Positions 1 to 10,689 of a stretch of DNA of 64,000 nucleotides are shown piece by piece. A model generated the notes under the pieces. It was not told where the DNA came from. It ran no database searches and saw only the letters and a program-made list of their open reading frames with translations. Source of the stretch: Brachyhypopomus gauderio (taxonomy: Eukaryota > Chordata > Actinopteri > Gymnotiformes > Hypopomidae); contig NC_135221.1 in the NCBI RefSeq assembly GCF_052324685.1, positions 5,385,739 to 5,449,738 of the forward strand, written 5' to 3'. Position numbers and translations under genes: made by a program. Position 1 is the stretch's first letter. The number at the start of each line of letters is the position of its first letter.

Positions 1-1249
1 ATCAGCGTGCTCAGGGCCTGTCTGCTGGGAAAGCCTGACTGAGGAATGGCAAATAATCCCTCATATTTACACATTATTTGGTCCCGTTTGCTACATCACT
101 CCTTCCGTCATCATAGACTCATGTTTTTTCCATCATTCGCCAGAAAGAATGCTTGCATTCTGTCAGTAGCCTGTTGAGAATAAAGTTTGTTTACCTGTAC
201 TGTGTCCTCAGTTGCTTAGATTAATTATTTGTGTAGCATGTTAATTATTAATTGTAATAAATCACATGATTGAAAAATGTAAAGGCAAGAAGGGCCCAGA
301 AGTTTTTTGAGCCCAGCAGGGGTCTTTTTGCTTCACCCAGATCCAACTGCTGCTAATTATTGGCCATGCTTTAAATAAATTATTAGCTAAAGATTTAGTT
401 GAAATAAAATGGATTATTTTCCATTATTATATATCTGGTATTACTGTTAATTGTGACATTTCTAGATTAAAGTCTTTAACTTCAAACTATTTTACAGATG
501 ATTAAACTTTTTCCCCATATCTGGAGTATAAATTAAGAATAAATTTGACTTGTTTGCAATTTTCTTTTACCAAATGTGCTGTAATCACTTATAAATGAAG
601 TGCTGATGCTAAAACAAATATGAAATGCTGTAATCTGTATTACCCATAATGTAATTCATGAACTCTTAGCAAAAAAAGACAGGACAATTTAGTGACGGTG
701 GCTGACTAAGTGGGATAAGTCAGTACTGCACGAGTAGGCTACTGTTAATACTGGTTTACGGGTTGCCAGTTGACTTCTGAAATGTAGAACCATCCAATGA
801 TCGAAAAGGTCAAACTAAAAGAATCCAAAATGCATTAGGCTTACATAGCTATTTAAATACGATCTGCGGTGGTCTGACACCTTAAATCAGATGTTGTAGA
901 AGTGAAAACAGTCCGAGCTACGACTAACGACTAAAACTCCGTCCAGGAACCACCACACAGTTTAAGATGTCTTTCACTTTAGGAAAAATAAACACCATTT
1001 GTGGTTTTCAATGTGTTTACAACTGTTTGCATCAAAAAAATGATCAATAGACTAAATGAAGCTCTCAGATTTGAATTTGCTATTTTTGTGCTAAATAGAT
1101 CCAGCCCGTCTAACCCAAGACGTATTTCACTATGTGAATGCACGTGGTTAAACTTTTTTCATGATATAGTCATATCATGCACAAGACACCTGAAAGGACC
1201 TAGTGTAAATGGATTTAACTATCAATCGAAGCCTAAAGACAAAAAGCTA
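1..1249. other. Intergenic sequence, no gene recognised
   Basis: AT-rich single-copy-looking DNA at the window's left edge. An AATAAA near base 180 could belong to the 3' end of a gene lying outside the window, but no coding exon is recognisable here on either strand. Confidence 0.5.
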
Positions 1250-1412
1250 AGAATAAAATTGCCCAGACCTGAGGCCATGACTGAGGTGCCCCTGAGCAAG
1301 GCCCTTAACCCTCAATTGCTCACTTGTATAAAAATGAGATAAAAATGTAAGTCGCTCTGGATAAGGGCGTCTGCCAAACGCCATAAATGTAAATGTAAAT
1401 AAATGTAAAATG
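1250..1412 (+). mobile_element. Truncated teleost SINE with LINE-like 3' tail
   Basis: The stretch reads like the body and tail of a widespread fish SINE: a block containing CTGAGGTGCCCCTGAGCAAG, then the tail core GTAAGTCGCTCTGGATAAGG, ending in repeated TAAATG units. The tRNA-like head is not evident, so the copy is probably 5'-truncated. The short frames that cross it on both strands are not genes. Family assignment is from memory of these tails; the exact SINE name is not claimed. Confidence 0.65.
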
Positions 1413-4185
1413 TAATACATTTTTAATTTCCAGCATTTTATGTAAACACACACCTTTGAACCTTTGAACAACTTTAAATTTACATTATTGTGCTCTGCTC
1501 GTCTTAACCTCAAGGCTCACAATAAATAACGGGTGTGAGGTCGTTTTTTTTTTTGGCCTAATTACAGAGGCAGGCAAGTGGTGCATGAGGCCAGCTGTTC
1601 ACCAAGTAATGTCATTCAGGCAGTGCAGGTACTGCTCCCACTCAATAGGGTTTGTCCCCACCCCAAAGCCTCCGCCACCGCCCCTGCGCAACAGGCCATT
1701 AGACGGAGAATGAGGAACCGCTGAGCCACATACGCCCGTATTGTGGACGCTCACGTCTAATTAATATTCCGCAGAAGGGGACTTGTCCTCCTTCATTTCC
1801 CTCCTGCGGGGGCTTAAACAGACATGAAAAAGGCCATTTTAAAGGACGGTTTTCAAAGGGTGTGATCCCCCACCCCCGCCAAAAAAGAAAAACTCCAGCA
1901 TCCTCAGCTGTGTATAAGGATTAACAATTCATGAAAGATGCAACACTAATAGAATTAAATTAGTTTGGTTTTATAAGCCAACATCTTCGTGTGTCATTAA
2001 AGCTGCACGTCCCTCTATTGTGTGGTTGTGAATCAGCTGTGTGAACTCTAGTGCAACTGTAGCTGAGATACGCCGTGTTGAAGAATTCCCTTTCAAAATG
2101 ACTTTTTTTGCACATCAACGAATTAGGACAACTTGCACTTACTTATCTTGATAATGGTAACCCCGATTTAAGATATCCATTTATGATAATGGACTTCTTA
2201 GAAATCTCTAAACGTAGTTTTTCTACGAGCAGTTAGTTTCAACACCCATACAAGGGCGCACGTTGATCTCCACCGGAAACGATTAACACTTGAATCACTA
2301 CAAATCGCCAACCTGGAGAGAGGGCGATACGATACGTTGATAGCAGTGCAGCTATCATGCATAACCACTGCCATAGAAAATTAGCTCTGATTTACTTTCC
2401 TGAACATCTGTTTAGATACATGCCGTTTTAATAAGGCAGACGTGCAATCCATACACGGGGAAACGCTGCACACACGCTGAAAAGCAGACAGACCAATGGT
2501 TGCGTGAAGGACACGCACGTGATAAACCAAATTGTAAAGTACGTCGAACAGACCCGGACCTTTTAGATTTCTGAATACTGAGAATACTGAGCCTGGCAGA
2601 TGTAAACGTTATGTATGCTTTATTTACATGTCATAGTGGGTCACATAATAACAAATCTCAGATTCGTAACTCTGTATATATATACAAAGCCAACACAGGG
2701 AGCTAAACTAAGATAACAGTCACAAGATAATTGTGTTTTTTTTGTTTCCCGGGAAGGCACGAGCGCTCCACGAGGGCACGGGCGCGTGTCTTTTAGGCAC
2801 CTCTTTGGAACAAATGCGTAAAGTCCCAGTGGTGTGTTTACACCTGCGTGACTATCTCAGCAGGCCCTGTACCAGCCAACACACCACGTTAGGTCAGCCT
2901 AAATGTGTTTCAAGCGTGCTTTATTAATACATCTTATTAGTACATTGTTAGAACGTTTGTACATTGCTTCCCAACCCAGTAGGAAGTGGCAGTAGCTATA
3001 ATTAAATCTTCAATCTCAATGTAAGAAGAAAAACGTAAACTATTATAATAATTTAGAACCACGAAATTCGTCATTTGGGCATGTTTTCAGGTAAAACGTA
3101 ATAATATTATATGAAGTCTTATTATTTATCCTAAAACCCTAAAAGAATTTGGTAGGCGTCGTGTTTGTTCGTTCGGATTGCCCGGCAGCAAAGAGGAAAC
3201 ATCCGGTGTGGAAAAGAAGTATTCTGTAAATCTAATCCAAACTAGTAATTGCGTTTAGGGGAATTATCCCTCAGTAATGGTCGGTTAAATCATCAGACGC
3301 TTGTGTTCCTTCTGTTCAACCTCTAATCTGATTTCTATTGAAACTCTTTTTTTATTGGAAAGATAATCCTGAAGTGACAATGCGAGGCAAGGCAGCACAT
3401 AAAAGCGGGTTTTGTTTAGGCTTCGTCTTAGTCGGGCTAAGCCATTTTCTTTGATCCAAAGACTGTTACCATAGAAATAAAACTTCCACAAGGGATAAAG
3501 TTTTGAGAGCTCCTAAGCCCACTCGGCTGTTCACCTAACACCAGGCGAGTCTATACCATGTACGAGGTGTAGTGCTGCTGTAGGCTAAAATAATGCCCAT
3601 CCAAAAAAGAAGAAAAAAAAAAACATGAAATGTAACCGATTTTTAGACTTATTAAAAAAAACCTCGAATGTATCATATGGCAATAAACCAGTGGTTACAG
3701 TGTAGTCTGGAAGTTGCAATGAGTTTAATGCTAGTTATTTTGAAGTGGTATATACCCATACCAAAACATACAACTCAAAACCTGTTTTCCATTGTAAGAT
3801 CATTGGAAGGGAATGGTTTAGAGCAGTCATGAACAGGGCACTATACAGGTGGAAGACTGGCAATTGAAGTGTTCACTTGACTGTGATTGCTGTGGGAAGT
3901 GTCTGCAGTGGTTGCTGTTAACACAGGGACAGAAAACCTAATCAGTTATTTGCATATGAGTGTATTCTGTGGTCCAGGCAATTGCAGCCTTTTGTACACA
4001 TTACTGAGATAACAATGTGGTAGAATGGAGCATCAGCTCATTGAAAGCCTGCAAATGTTTGGCTTGTTTGCAGGTCATACTACTGAACATTCACACAGAA
4101 CCTGAAGAACAATGTTTGGAAAAATACCACAGGAAATAGATTGCAAAGTAAAACAGCAATAAAATCAAGAATACATTCTTAGGGG
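1413..4185. other. Intergenic sequence downstream of the her5-like gene
   Basis: No exon with convincing codon use or splice sites was found. The part at about 1560-1860 is less AT-rich than its surroundings and contains a TAATTAAT core, so it could be a conserved non-coding element, but conservation cannot be judged here. Confidence 0.4.
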
Positions 4186-4837
4186 TTTATTCAGCCAGTA
4201 TATAAAACATGGATTACACTGTCCATGTTTGACTGAAAAAAACAAAAACTTGTAATGACAATTAAGCAAGCACAAAAATTTTGAATGTGAAAAAAGGCAA
4301 AGAAAGTTATTTACTACTGTGCCCATATAGTGCACAGATGTTCCTATCGAGATATGCTGACCAATTGGCCAAAATGGCAAATTGCTTGGAGATAAATCTC
4401 ACAAAAAATATAAAAACAGTGAAAAAGAGAAAAAAAAAACCACCAGATTTTGGCATTTTAAACACTTAATTCATGCTTCCTGAGTCATTTACAAGATTCT
4501 TAGCACACAAAAGGTGGTTGCAGACTTAATCGTCTTCCATTCTCAAAAACCACTTAAATTCTACAAAATGTGTTGTGCTTTTTTACAAAAATATATACAT
4601 CTCAGTAAAATGTATTTGTATGCATTTGTGAGATAAAAAGTCCACATATTCACAGATGCTGCACATTTGCAAATTGTCTCTCCCTCCCTTTTCCCAGTTT
4701 GGCGTGAGGTGCAGTCATTGTTTCCTGAGGGCCAATGGACTCACTGACATCATGGACTGCTGATTATCCAAAGGGTTGAAGATTGTGTACAGATCTGAAC
4801 TCCTCCATGGCTTTTTGGCGAACAATCACCACCAGCA
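4186..4837 (-). other. her5: Probable 3' UTR of the her5-like gene
   Basis: On the minus strand, the sequence after the her5 stop codon runs about 650 bases to an AATAAA (plus-strand 4186-4191). It contains a Pumilio-type TGTATATA (plus-strand 4592-4599) and at least two ATTTA pentamers (plus-strand 4393-4397 and 4555-4559). This fits the short-lived mRNAs of oscillating her genes. The true poly(A) site is not proven. Confidence 0.5.
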
Positions 4838-5878
4838 CTATTGTGGCCAAGGCCTCCATACAGAATCACTGGTCATCAAAGGATCTTTCGAGTTGGAAAC
4901 CATATTATTTGCAGATTCATGTAGTGAAGTGCTTGGAGGAGTCTCAAGCTGACCCACGGCTGTGCAGGGACCGGCTGGGTCCCCATGACTAAATGAAGAC
5001 TGTCCTGTAATGGACATGTCTTCATGCTTGAGGTGCGGCTGACCTCCACTTTGAAGTTGGATTGCAGGCACTGCATGACTTTGAATGGAATGATCCTTTA
5101 TTTTCTGGTTTAAGGTGCCACACATGTTCTCCAGGCCTTCATCCAACTCTTGGCTCTTGGTAGAAATGAAATGGCTAACCCTGAGCAGACAGGTTCTCAT
5201 GCCATTATGGTAGTGTTGTTGACGCTTGCAAGGAGATGCCACATTATTTTCATACTCGGTTGTGTGTGGCCTTTTCACTCTTCTCATGGGATACTGGCGA
5301 GTTCCTGAGTGTTGCTCAGCCTTCAGGAAGTTAACAACGCTCTCCAGGATTTCAGCTTTTTCCACTTTTGGATTTTTTAGTTTCTTAAAAACAGAAAGAA
5401 AGAGGCAGATCCACATTAATGTTGACATATTTCAACATTAAGTGAAAGACTGACATATTTCACTTAGCATTCATTAATAACAAAATGGCATTAAGTTCAG
5501 AGCTTACCTCATTACACGTGTTCTCCAGTAGCAGAAGCCTCAAAGTTTCCAAACTTTGGTTAATGCGGTCTCTTCTCCGCTTCTCCATGAGAGGTTTTGC
5601 AACCTAGAGATAAGAGTATTGTAGAAAAACATTAAAATCACAAAAAGATGGTCAGCATGGATACATTGAATTTAGTCTACAGTTGGTAACTAAATGCTGA
5701 ATAGCTAAATTTAGAATCCATGATAAATGGTGTCAAGAATGGTGTCAGATGTGAACAGACTACAGAGCAAATATCCATCACCATGTGACAAAGTATTTTT
5801 ACAAATGACGTTTTTGCAGTTTCTTACCCGTCTCACCATATCCTTTTGATCAGGTACATCCGTAGACATCTTACTCAT
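4838..5878 (-). CDS. her5: Hairy/E(spl) bHLH-Orange repressor, HES7 group, her5-like
   Basis: Three coding exons on the minus strand: 5878-5828, 5603-5508 and 5383-4838, all in phase, giving 230 aa. The bHLH spans about residues 20-70, starting KPLMEKRRRDRIN with the proline typical of HES basic regions; helix 2 holds NPKVEKAEILESVV. An Orange domain lies at about 106-138 (HYHNGMRTCLLRVSHFI). WRPW is at 225-228, followed by Pro-Gln; it recruits Groucho/TLE corepressors. The protein should repress transcription at N/E-box DNA in the nucleus. The start at 5878 has G at -3; an in-frame ATG at 5869 is also usable. It is divergent from the her11-like gene. The her5 call rests on helix-2 wording (LKNPKVEKAEILESVV) and head-to-head pairing with a her1/her11-type gene. 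her7 is the main alternative. Confidence 0.8.
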
Positions 5879-7990
5879 ATCGGCACACACAGAGCACGCA
5901 ACTACGTCTTACTTCACCATCAAATTTTAAGAACACCTTGAAATTGTAGGTTTTATTACACTGTGAGACCACACCTAGTGTCCGCCCACAAGCTCTCTAG
6001 GCCTGTAGAAATCGCGCCCCTGGAGTAAATCTATTACGCGATGCCACGCCCTTTCATTCTTATTCATTCACAAGGTGAAGGGCTGAATCTTGATACTCTG
6101 AAAGCGTGAAAATAAGTACATTCATTTAGGTTTTACCATGGTGTTGCTCGTCAGTAAAAAAGAAGCCGAACTGAAGAGTACATAGCAAAAATCGAAGCAC
6201 TTTTGAGCCGATAAGAGCGTTTGCTCTGAGCAATTTCCAAATCCTCTCATCAAATATGTTTAAAAATGTTTACAGGATTTTTGCTTACTCACAGTTTTTA
6301 TATACGATACATATTGTATGTTTGTTTCATTGCATATCATTTATCGAGTAAGAACATCATATAAACTGATCAATTAAAAAAAAGATATTTAAAAAGTTTA
6401 TGAATTACTCTAGCCTATGATCCGCACGAGCTTCCATTACCGCTCCTTGGTCGCCTGCTGGACATTATTTGAGGTGAATTTATCAGATGGGATCACAGAG
6501 CTAAAGGGTCTCTAGCGCTTCTTTTCAACAAATGAGGAGGAAGAGTTTTCTTTGTATTTAGCCATGGCTCGGTGGAGCGTGCTTAGAGGACCGATGAAGA
6601 GTCTTTGAGCTCGCGCCCGCCAGCTCTTTGATAACTGGACCGCAGTGGTCCGTTTGTATCAAGTCCTAAGTGACTTGCTTACAACATATGAAACTACAAC
6701 ATATGAAACAAACTGACAAAGTATTATTATTAATACTATTATTGAGGCCGACATATAAACGCAGACATTGGGTGGTTCTTTAGTGCAACATGCGCAGACG
6801 CGTTTATAGGGCACCATTAACGGTGTCAAACACCCATTTCTCACGTCAATAGAGGTTAAATACACATACCACACTTCACACTTCGGCGTTTGAATTGGCT
6901 TTCTTTCTGTATAAACGCTGCAATGTTTGGCTGTTTGTGAACAAAGCACGCATGATTTGGGGTTTACACATGAGGTAGACATATAGATTTTTGTACTTAC
7001 GTATCCACAGTGGTTTCCGATAAACCATTTCTTAATAGTAGTTAAATCTTTGAACTCTTGACCTAGTGTGCGCTGCACAAGTGGTCGCAGAAAGTTCACC
7101 AGGACGTATTCCCACCACACCAGTGCAGGCGCTCCCTCACCTAATAAACATGTGCACCACGGGGAGTTTCGACACTTCTCAGTGCAGCCGTTGGCAAAAT
7201 ACGTTTTTTGAGGAATTCTTGAATGAGAAACATTGTAATGAAAAATTGATAAGATATTGTAGGCCTGTGTTTATAATCCGGGAATTAAATGGAACTCGAT
7301 TTCGTGGGCACTTGTTTCTTGACCTTTGTCTTTCCCCAAAACAATACATTCACATAGAAGCACACTTAACAGATGAGTGTCAAATGCTTGGACGTTGCAC
7401 CTCTTGCTAACCCAGCCCTTCTCCAATGTAAACACTTACAAAACACTTCTAGGCCTAGGCCGGTCCTTTCCTAGGGGTCACGCGTGTAGTTCTCACGGTC
7501 TTGCGTGATGCGTCAAAGGATTTCCATTTTAGAATGGAAAAAATGAAAAAATTAGGGATAACAATAAAATGGGTTTGAATTTGAAGAGACTGTTGCTTAG
7601 CTATTTTAGCATAATGGGTATTGTCAAGATCATGTGAAATGTTTTTATTCGAGAGTAACATCAATACACTGACAACAAACTTTCCCACCCGTTACAGTTT
7701 CCATGAACCTTCCATGAAATTTACTCTCGTAAATAGCAAATCATCAAACAAATTAAATAACCTAAGCAAAAACATAGACATCGACTCGTTTCTTCACATA
7801 CAGATTAGGCCTAGACTTATAGGCCTACTGTTGCCTGCTAAAATATTGTATATTTCCCATCAATTTGCCATTATATATAGACCTACCAATAGTTTTACTC
7901 AAAACTAAAGATAATGGCTATTAAATAACCTGCCGACTGAACTGGTTATTTCAGTGTGATTTAGTGTACGTGTTATTTTGTAGGCACCGG

Positions 7991-8291
7991 TAGGGTTGCC
8001 AGATTCTACAAAAATATACCGCACAAAATCTGTGTAAAACCCGCCCTTCAGAAGCTTAAACTAGCCCAAAGCCCAGTTGTTGACCCGGGGGGGGGGTGGC
8101 GAGTAATGTAAAATGTAGACAAATTAAGTATTATATCGCGATCGATTCTTAGTGTTGACTTGTAACTTCCGCAGTATCCCAACTCAAAAGTAGCCCAAAA
8201 AACCGCACCCCGCGACCCCAGAATTTTTACCCGCGGCAGGATTTTCAAACAAGCCCAATTTGGCGTGAAAACCGCGAACCTGGCAACTCTG
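7991..8291. mobile_element. hAT-type MITE (non-autonomous DNA transposon), 301 bp
   Basis: The ends are imperfect inverted repeats: TAGGGTTGCCAG on the left, and CAGAGTTGCCAG reading inward from the right. A perfect 8-bp direct repeat, GGCACCGG, flanks it (7983-7990 and 8292-8299), matching the 8-bp target duplication of hAT elements. The interior carries AGCCCAA/CCCGCC words familiar from fish elements of this kind and has no coding capacity. It ends about 70 bp upstream of the her11 CCAAT box and 97 bp upstream of its TATA box. Confidence 0.85.
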
Positions 8292-8360
8292 GGCACCGGG
8301 CGCAGTGGCTGTGGGGTGTAAAGTTTTGACCGCGGTGTTAACGTCACCACCTTTTCTCCA

Positions 8361-8394
8361 CCAATCAGGAGCGACATCGCTGTTCCATATAAAT
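8361..8394 (+). promoter_or_regulatory. her11: CCAAT box and TATA box of the her11-like gene
   Basis: CCAATCAG begins at 8361 and TATAAAT lies at 8388-8394, 79 bases before the ATG. Transcription would start near 8418-8425. T-box-like half sites (GGGTGTA at 8314-8320 and CGGTGTTA at 8333-8340) lie just upstream. Confidence 0.65.
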
Positions 8395-8472
8395 TAGGCT
8401 TTGGTCTGTTTCACTCACTTGGCTTGAGAACTTTGGGAAGTTTCAGAATAAAAGTAGGCTTTTACTTCCACG

Positions 8473-8766
8473 ATGGCTAAAACAGAAACCATGCGAAGGG
8501 TGAGTTTTATTTATTCTACCCCTTAGTAATACAATATTTACAGTATTTCAAATGAGATTTTCTTAATTAATATATTCAGTAATTCTAAGAAACGGTATTT
8601 CCAGCTGAAACTGAAACCTGCGATAGAGAAGAAGAGGAGAGACCGAATCAACCGCAACCTGGACGCCCTCAGAGCACTGCTGCTCACAAACACAAAGGAT
8701 ACGGTAAGATGTCGGATTGTGATTACGCCTCCTGCATAAACGCATTCAATAAAAAGTCGGTTATTA

Positions 8767-8848
<82 letters not shown>

Positions 8849-9663
8849 GCTTACAAAACCCTAAACTGGAGAAAGCCGAAATTTTAGACTTGGCTGTTCA
8901 GTATATACGAAAGAACGCAAGGAGTAGGACAGATAAGCGAGGTAATTAATGTCCTATGTTGTATTATTATATGGACGCATTACAATAATGATGCATAATT
9001 AATAATGTATGCATCACTCTTTTTCTAGGGTACACTACGCAGACAGATGAAACTGCACAAATTCACCTCAAGGTGCCACCAAAGTCCACCTGTACTGCAC
9101 ACCACCATCAGAATATCCCAGACTTCGTCTCTTTTGGTGATCTGCACCCGTCCGAGAGGGAGACAGTACTTCAGAGCCTGGAAAACTACATGGATATCCC
9201 CCGCAGCCGAGCTTCCAGAAACAGGAGAGGAACAGACATTAAGCTTGCCACCCGTTTGTCATCATACCATCCTTATAAGGGAAATTTATCCTTTCTAGAA
9301 ACATTTTTATATAGCTGTAAATATACCCACCAAACCCCAGCTCTTTTAACACACTCAGCTTCACCAAACAACTTGTCCCCTCCACCATCTTCACCCTTTT
9401 CTTCCTCCTCCTCCTCCTCCTCCTTTCCTTCACATTTATCTGTTGTACCTCACACACCATTTGTTTCTTCTCTGTCTCCTCCCTCTCAGCAACCCCCCTC
9501 ACTTTCTTCTATGCCATGTTCTTTCAGTAGCTCTGTAGAACTGCCTCAACTATGGCAGCCTCAAACATCTGGAGATCTCCCCAGGCTGGCCCGTCCTAAC
9601 CCAGATACGAGAGCAGAGGTTCTCCTTCTCTCAGCCCAGTCAACATGGAGGCCATGGAGCTGA
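8473..9663 (+). CDS. her11: Hairy/E(spl) bHLH repressor, HES7 group, her11/her1-like
   Basis: Four coding exons: 8473-8499, 8605-8703, 8848-8941 and 9029-9663 (855 nt, 284 aa), all in phase. The bHLH spans about residues 11-64, beginning KLKPAIEKKRRDRIN; helix 2 is RLQNPKLEKAEILDLAVQY, the wording of her1/her11. The C terminus ends WRPW (280-283) plus Ser, the Groucho-binding motif. The Orange domain is poorly conserved: the usual GFQEC-type start is missing, and only a FVSF...PSERETVLQSLENYMD stretch (about residues 100-130) resembles its second half. A serine run encoded by a TCC repeat sits near 9403-9425. It is expected to be a nuclear repressor of the segmentation clock and/or midbrain-hindbrain boundary. 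Exon 3 is preceded by a CT microsatellite. In species with one co-orthologue it would be called her1/11. Confidence 0.8.
8771..8845 (+). repeat. (CT)n microsatellite forming an intronic pyrimidine tract
   Basis: About 37 uninterrupted CT units run directly into the AG acceptor (8846-8847) of her11 exon 3, so the repeat itself is the polypyrimidine tract. Confidence 0.95.
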
Positions 9664-9671
9664 AGCCTTTA

Positions 9672-9836
9672 AATAAACACCTCAACTTTATGTTGAAGAA
9701 CGTGTGTGTGTTTTTATTTTTATTTTTTATTTTTGCCAAGTCTGAATTTTATTGTATCTACTCTTTTATAGTATTGTAAGTCGCTTTGGATAAAAGCGTC
9801 AGCTAAATAAATAAAAATAAAAAATAAAAATAAAGA
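9672..9836 (+). other. her11 3' end: early poly(A) signal and SINE-like tail
   Basis: An AATAAA starts only nine bases after the her11 stop codon (9672-9677). About 100 bases on, at 9771-9836, is a second copy of the fish SINE/LINE tail (GTAAGTCGCTTTGGATAAAA) ending in AATAAA-rich units. Either could provide 3' end processing. No SINE body is recognisable here. Confidence 0.6.
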
Positions 9837-10689
9837 AGCAAGAACATGGTGATGTCAGAGGCCCCCTGTGGACATGAGCAGAAGACCAGTTCATTACCAA
9901 GTTTTTTTAACAGCATTGAGCGCAAATTCCAACAAAAGACATGTTAGTGTACTTATCACATCTATTTATTACATAAACATGGATGAATTTGTATTGCGAA
10001 TTTGTATCTGTTTGTCTGTTTATCTGGAAACCTTGTTTTATAATTATGTGTATGTTTAATATATATTAAAATATTTTCCAAGGCAGCATTAATTATAGGT
10101 TGTTAAATTTTATAAACACAACCAATTAAACTCATGAAAAATAAGGACACGATGAGTTTGTCCTTTTCTTGTAAATCTCCTGATCAGATTATATTTGAAA
10201 CACACCCTATACATGTATAATTGCATTAAAACAGCTGCAATAAGTAATCACTTCATTTTAAAAAACAGTTTAACATGTAGAAATAAATAGCTTTCAAATC
10301 ACACTCTTGCACCATAGCAACAGAGGTTGCAGATCTAAAAACATTGATGTAAACCATAAATCAAAAATCTCATGGATCAAGAATAAATCAACTATCTATT
10401 CACGGCTTGAAAATAAGCCCACTTTGCTGCCATCTTGTGTTCACTATAGGACTTACTCTACTTTATTTTTTTCTGGCTTCCAATTTCTATCATTCTAATA
10501 GTACAAAAACATATTGCCCAAACAAGTGCAACCAGTCTAATATAATGAGTGGAGATGGCATATAGGAACATGAATGCCGAGAGCGCATTTAGTGTAGCAA
10601 CATACACCATAAGGTCCAGAGTATTTGTTGACCTATATGAAGATCCCATTTTATGCAGAATATCCCATATCAAAAACCATGGGTATTTT

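Larger units (their letters stand above)
5879..8472. promoter_or_regulatory. Shared intergenic region of the divergent her5/her11 pair
   Basis: About 2.6 kb separates the two start codons. Seen by eye: a CACACCT T-box-like half site (5970-5976) close to her5; CTTTGATA and CTTTGAG TCF/LEF-like words plus AGGTGAATT at about 6470-6640; an RBPJ-like GTGGGAA on the minus strand (7109-7115); and the her11 core promoter near 8361-8394. Paired her genes are known to be driven by Notch, Tbx6 and Wnt/Fgf inputs, so these are plausible, but single motif matches are weak evidence. Short frames at 6659-7410 are not convincing genes. Confidence 0.5.

Noticed and set aside
6659-7410. Minus-strand 153-codon and plus-strand 114-codon frames between the her genes
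   Set aside because: No family resemblance; they lie in the divergent promoter region and overlap on opposite strands.
7991-8377. Minus-strand 109-codon frame at 8048-8377
   Set aside because: Mostly covers the hAT MITE and the her11 promoter; not a gene.
9239-9502. Minus-strand frame with arginine runs
   Set aside because: Antisense shadow of the her11 serine-rich exon.
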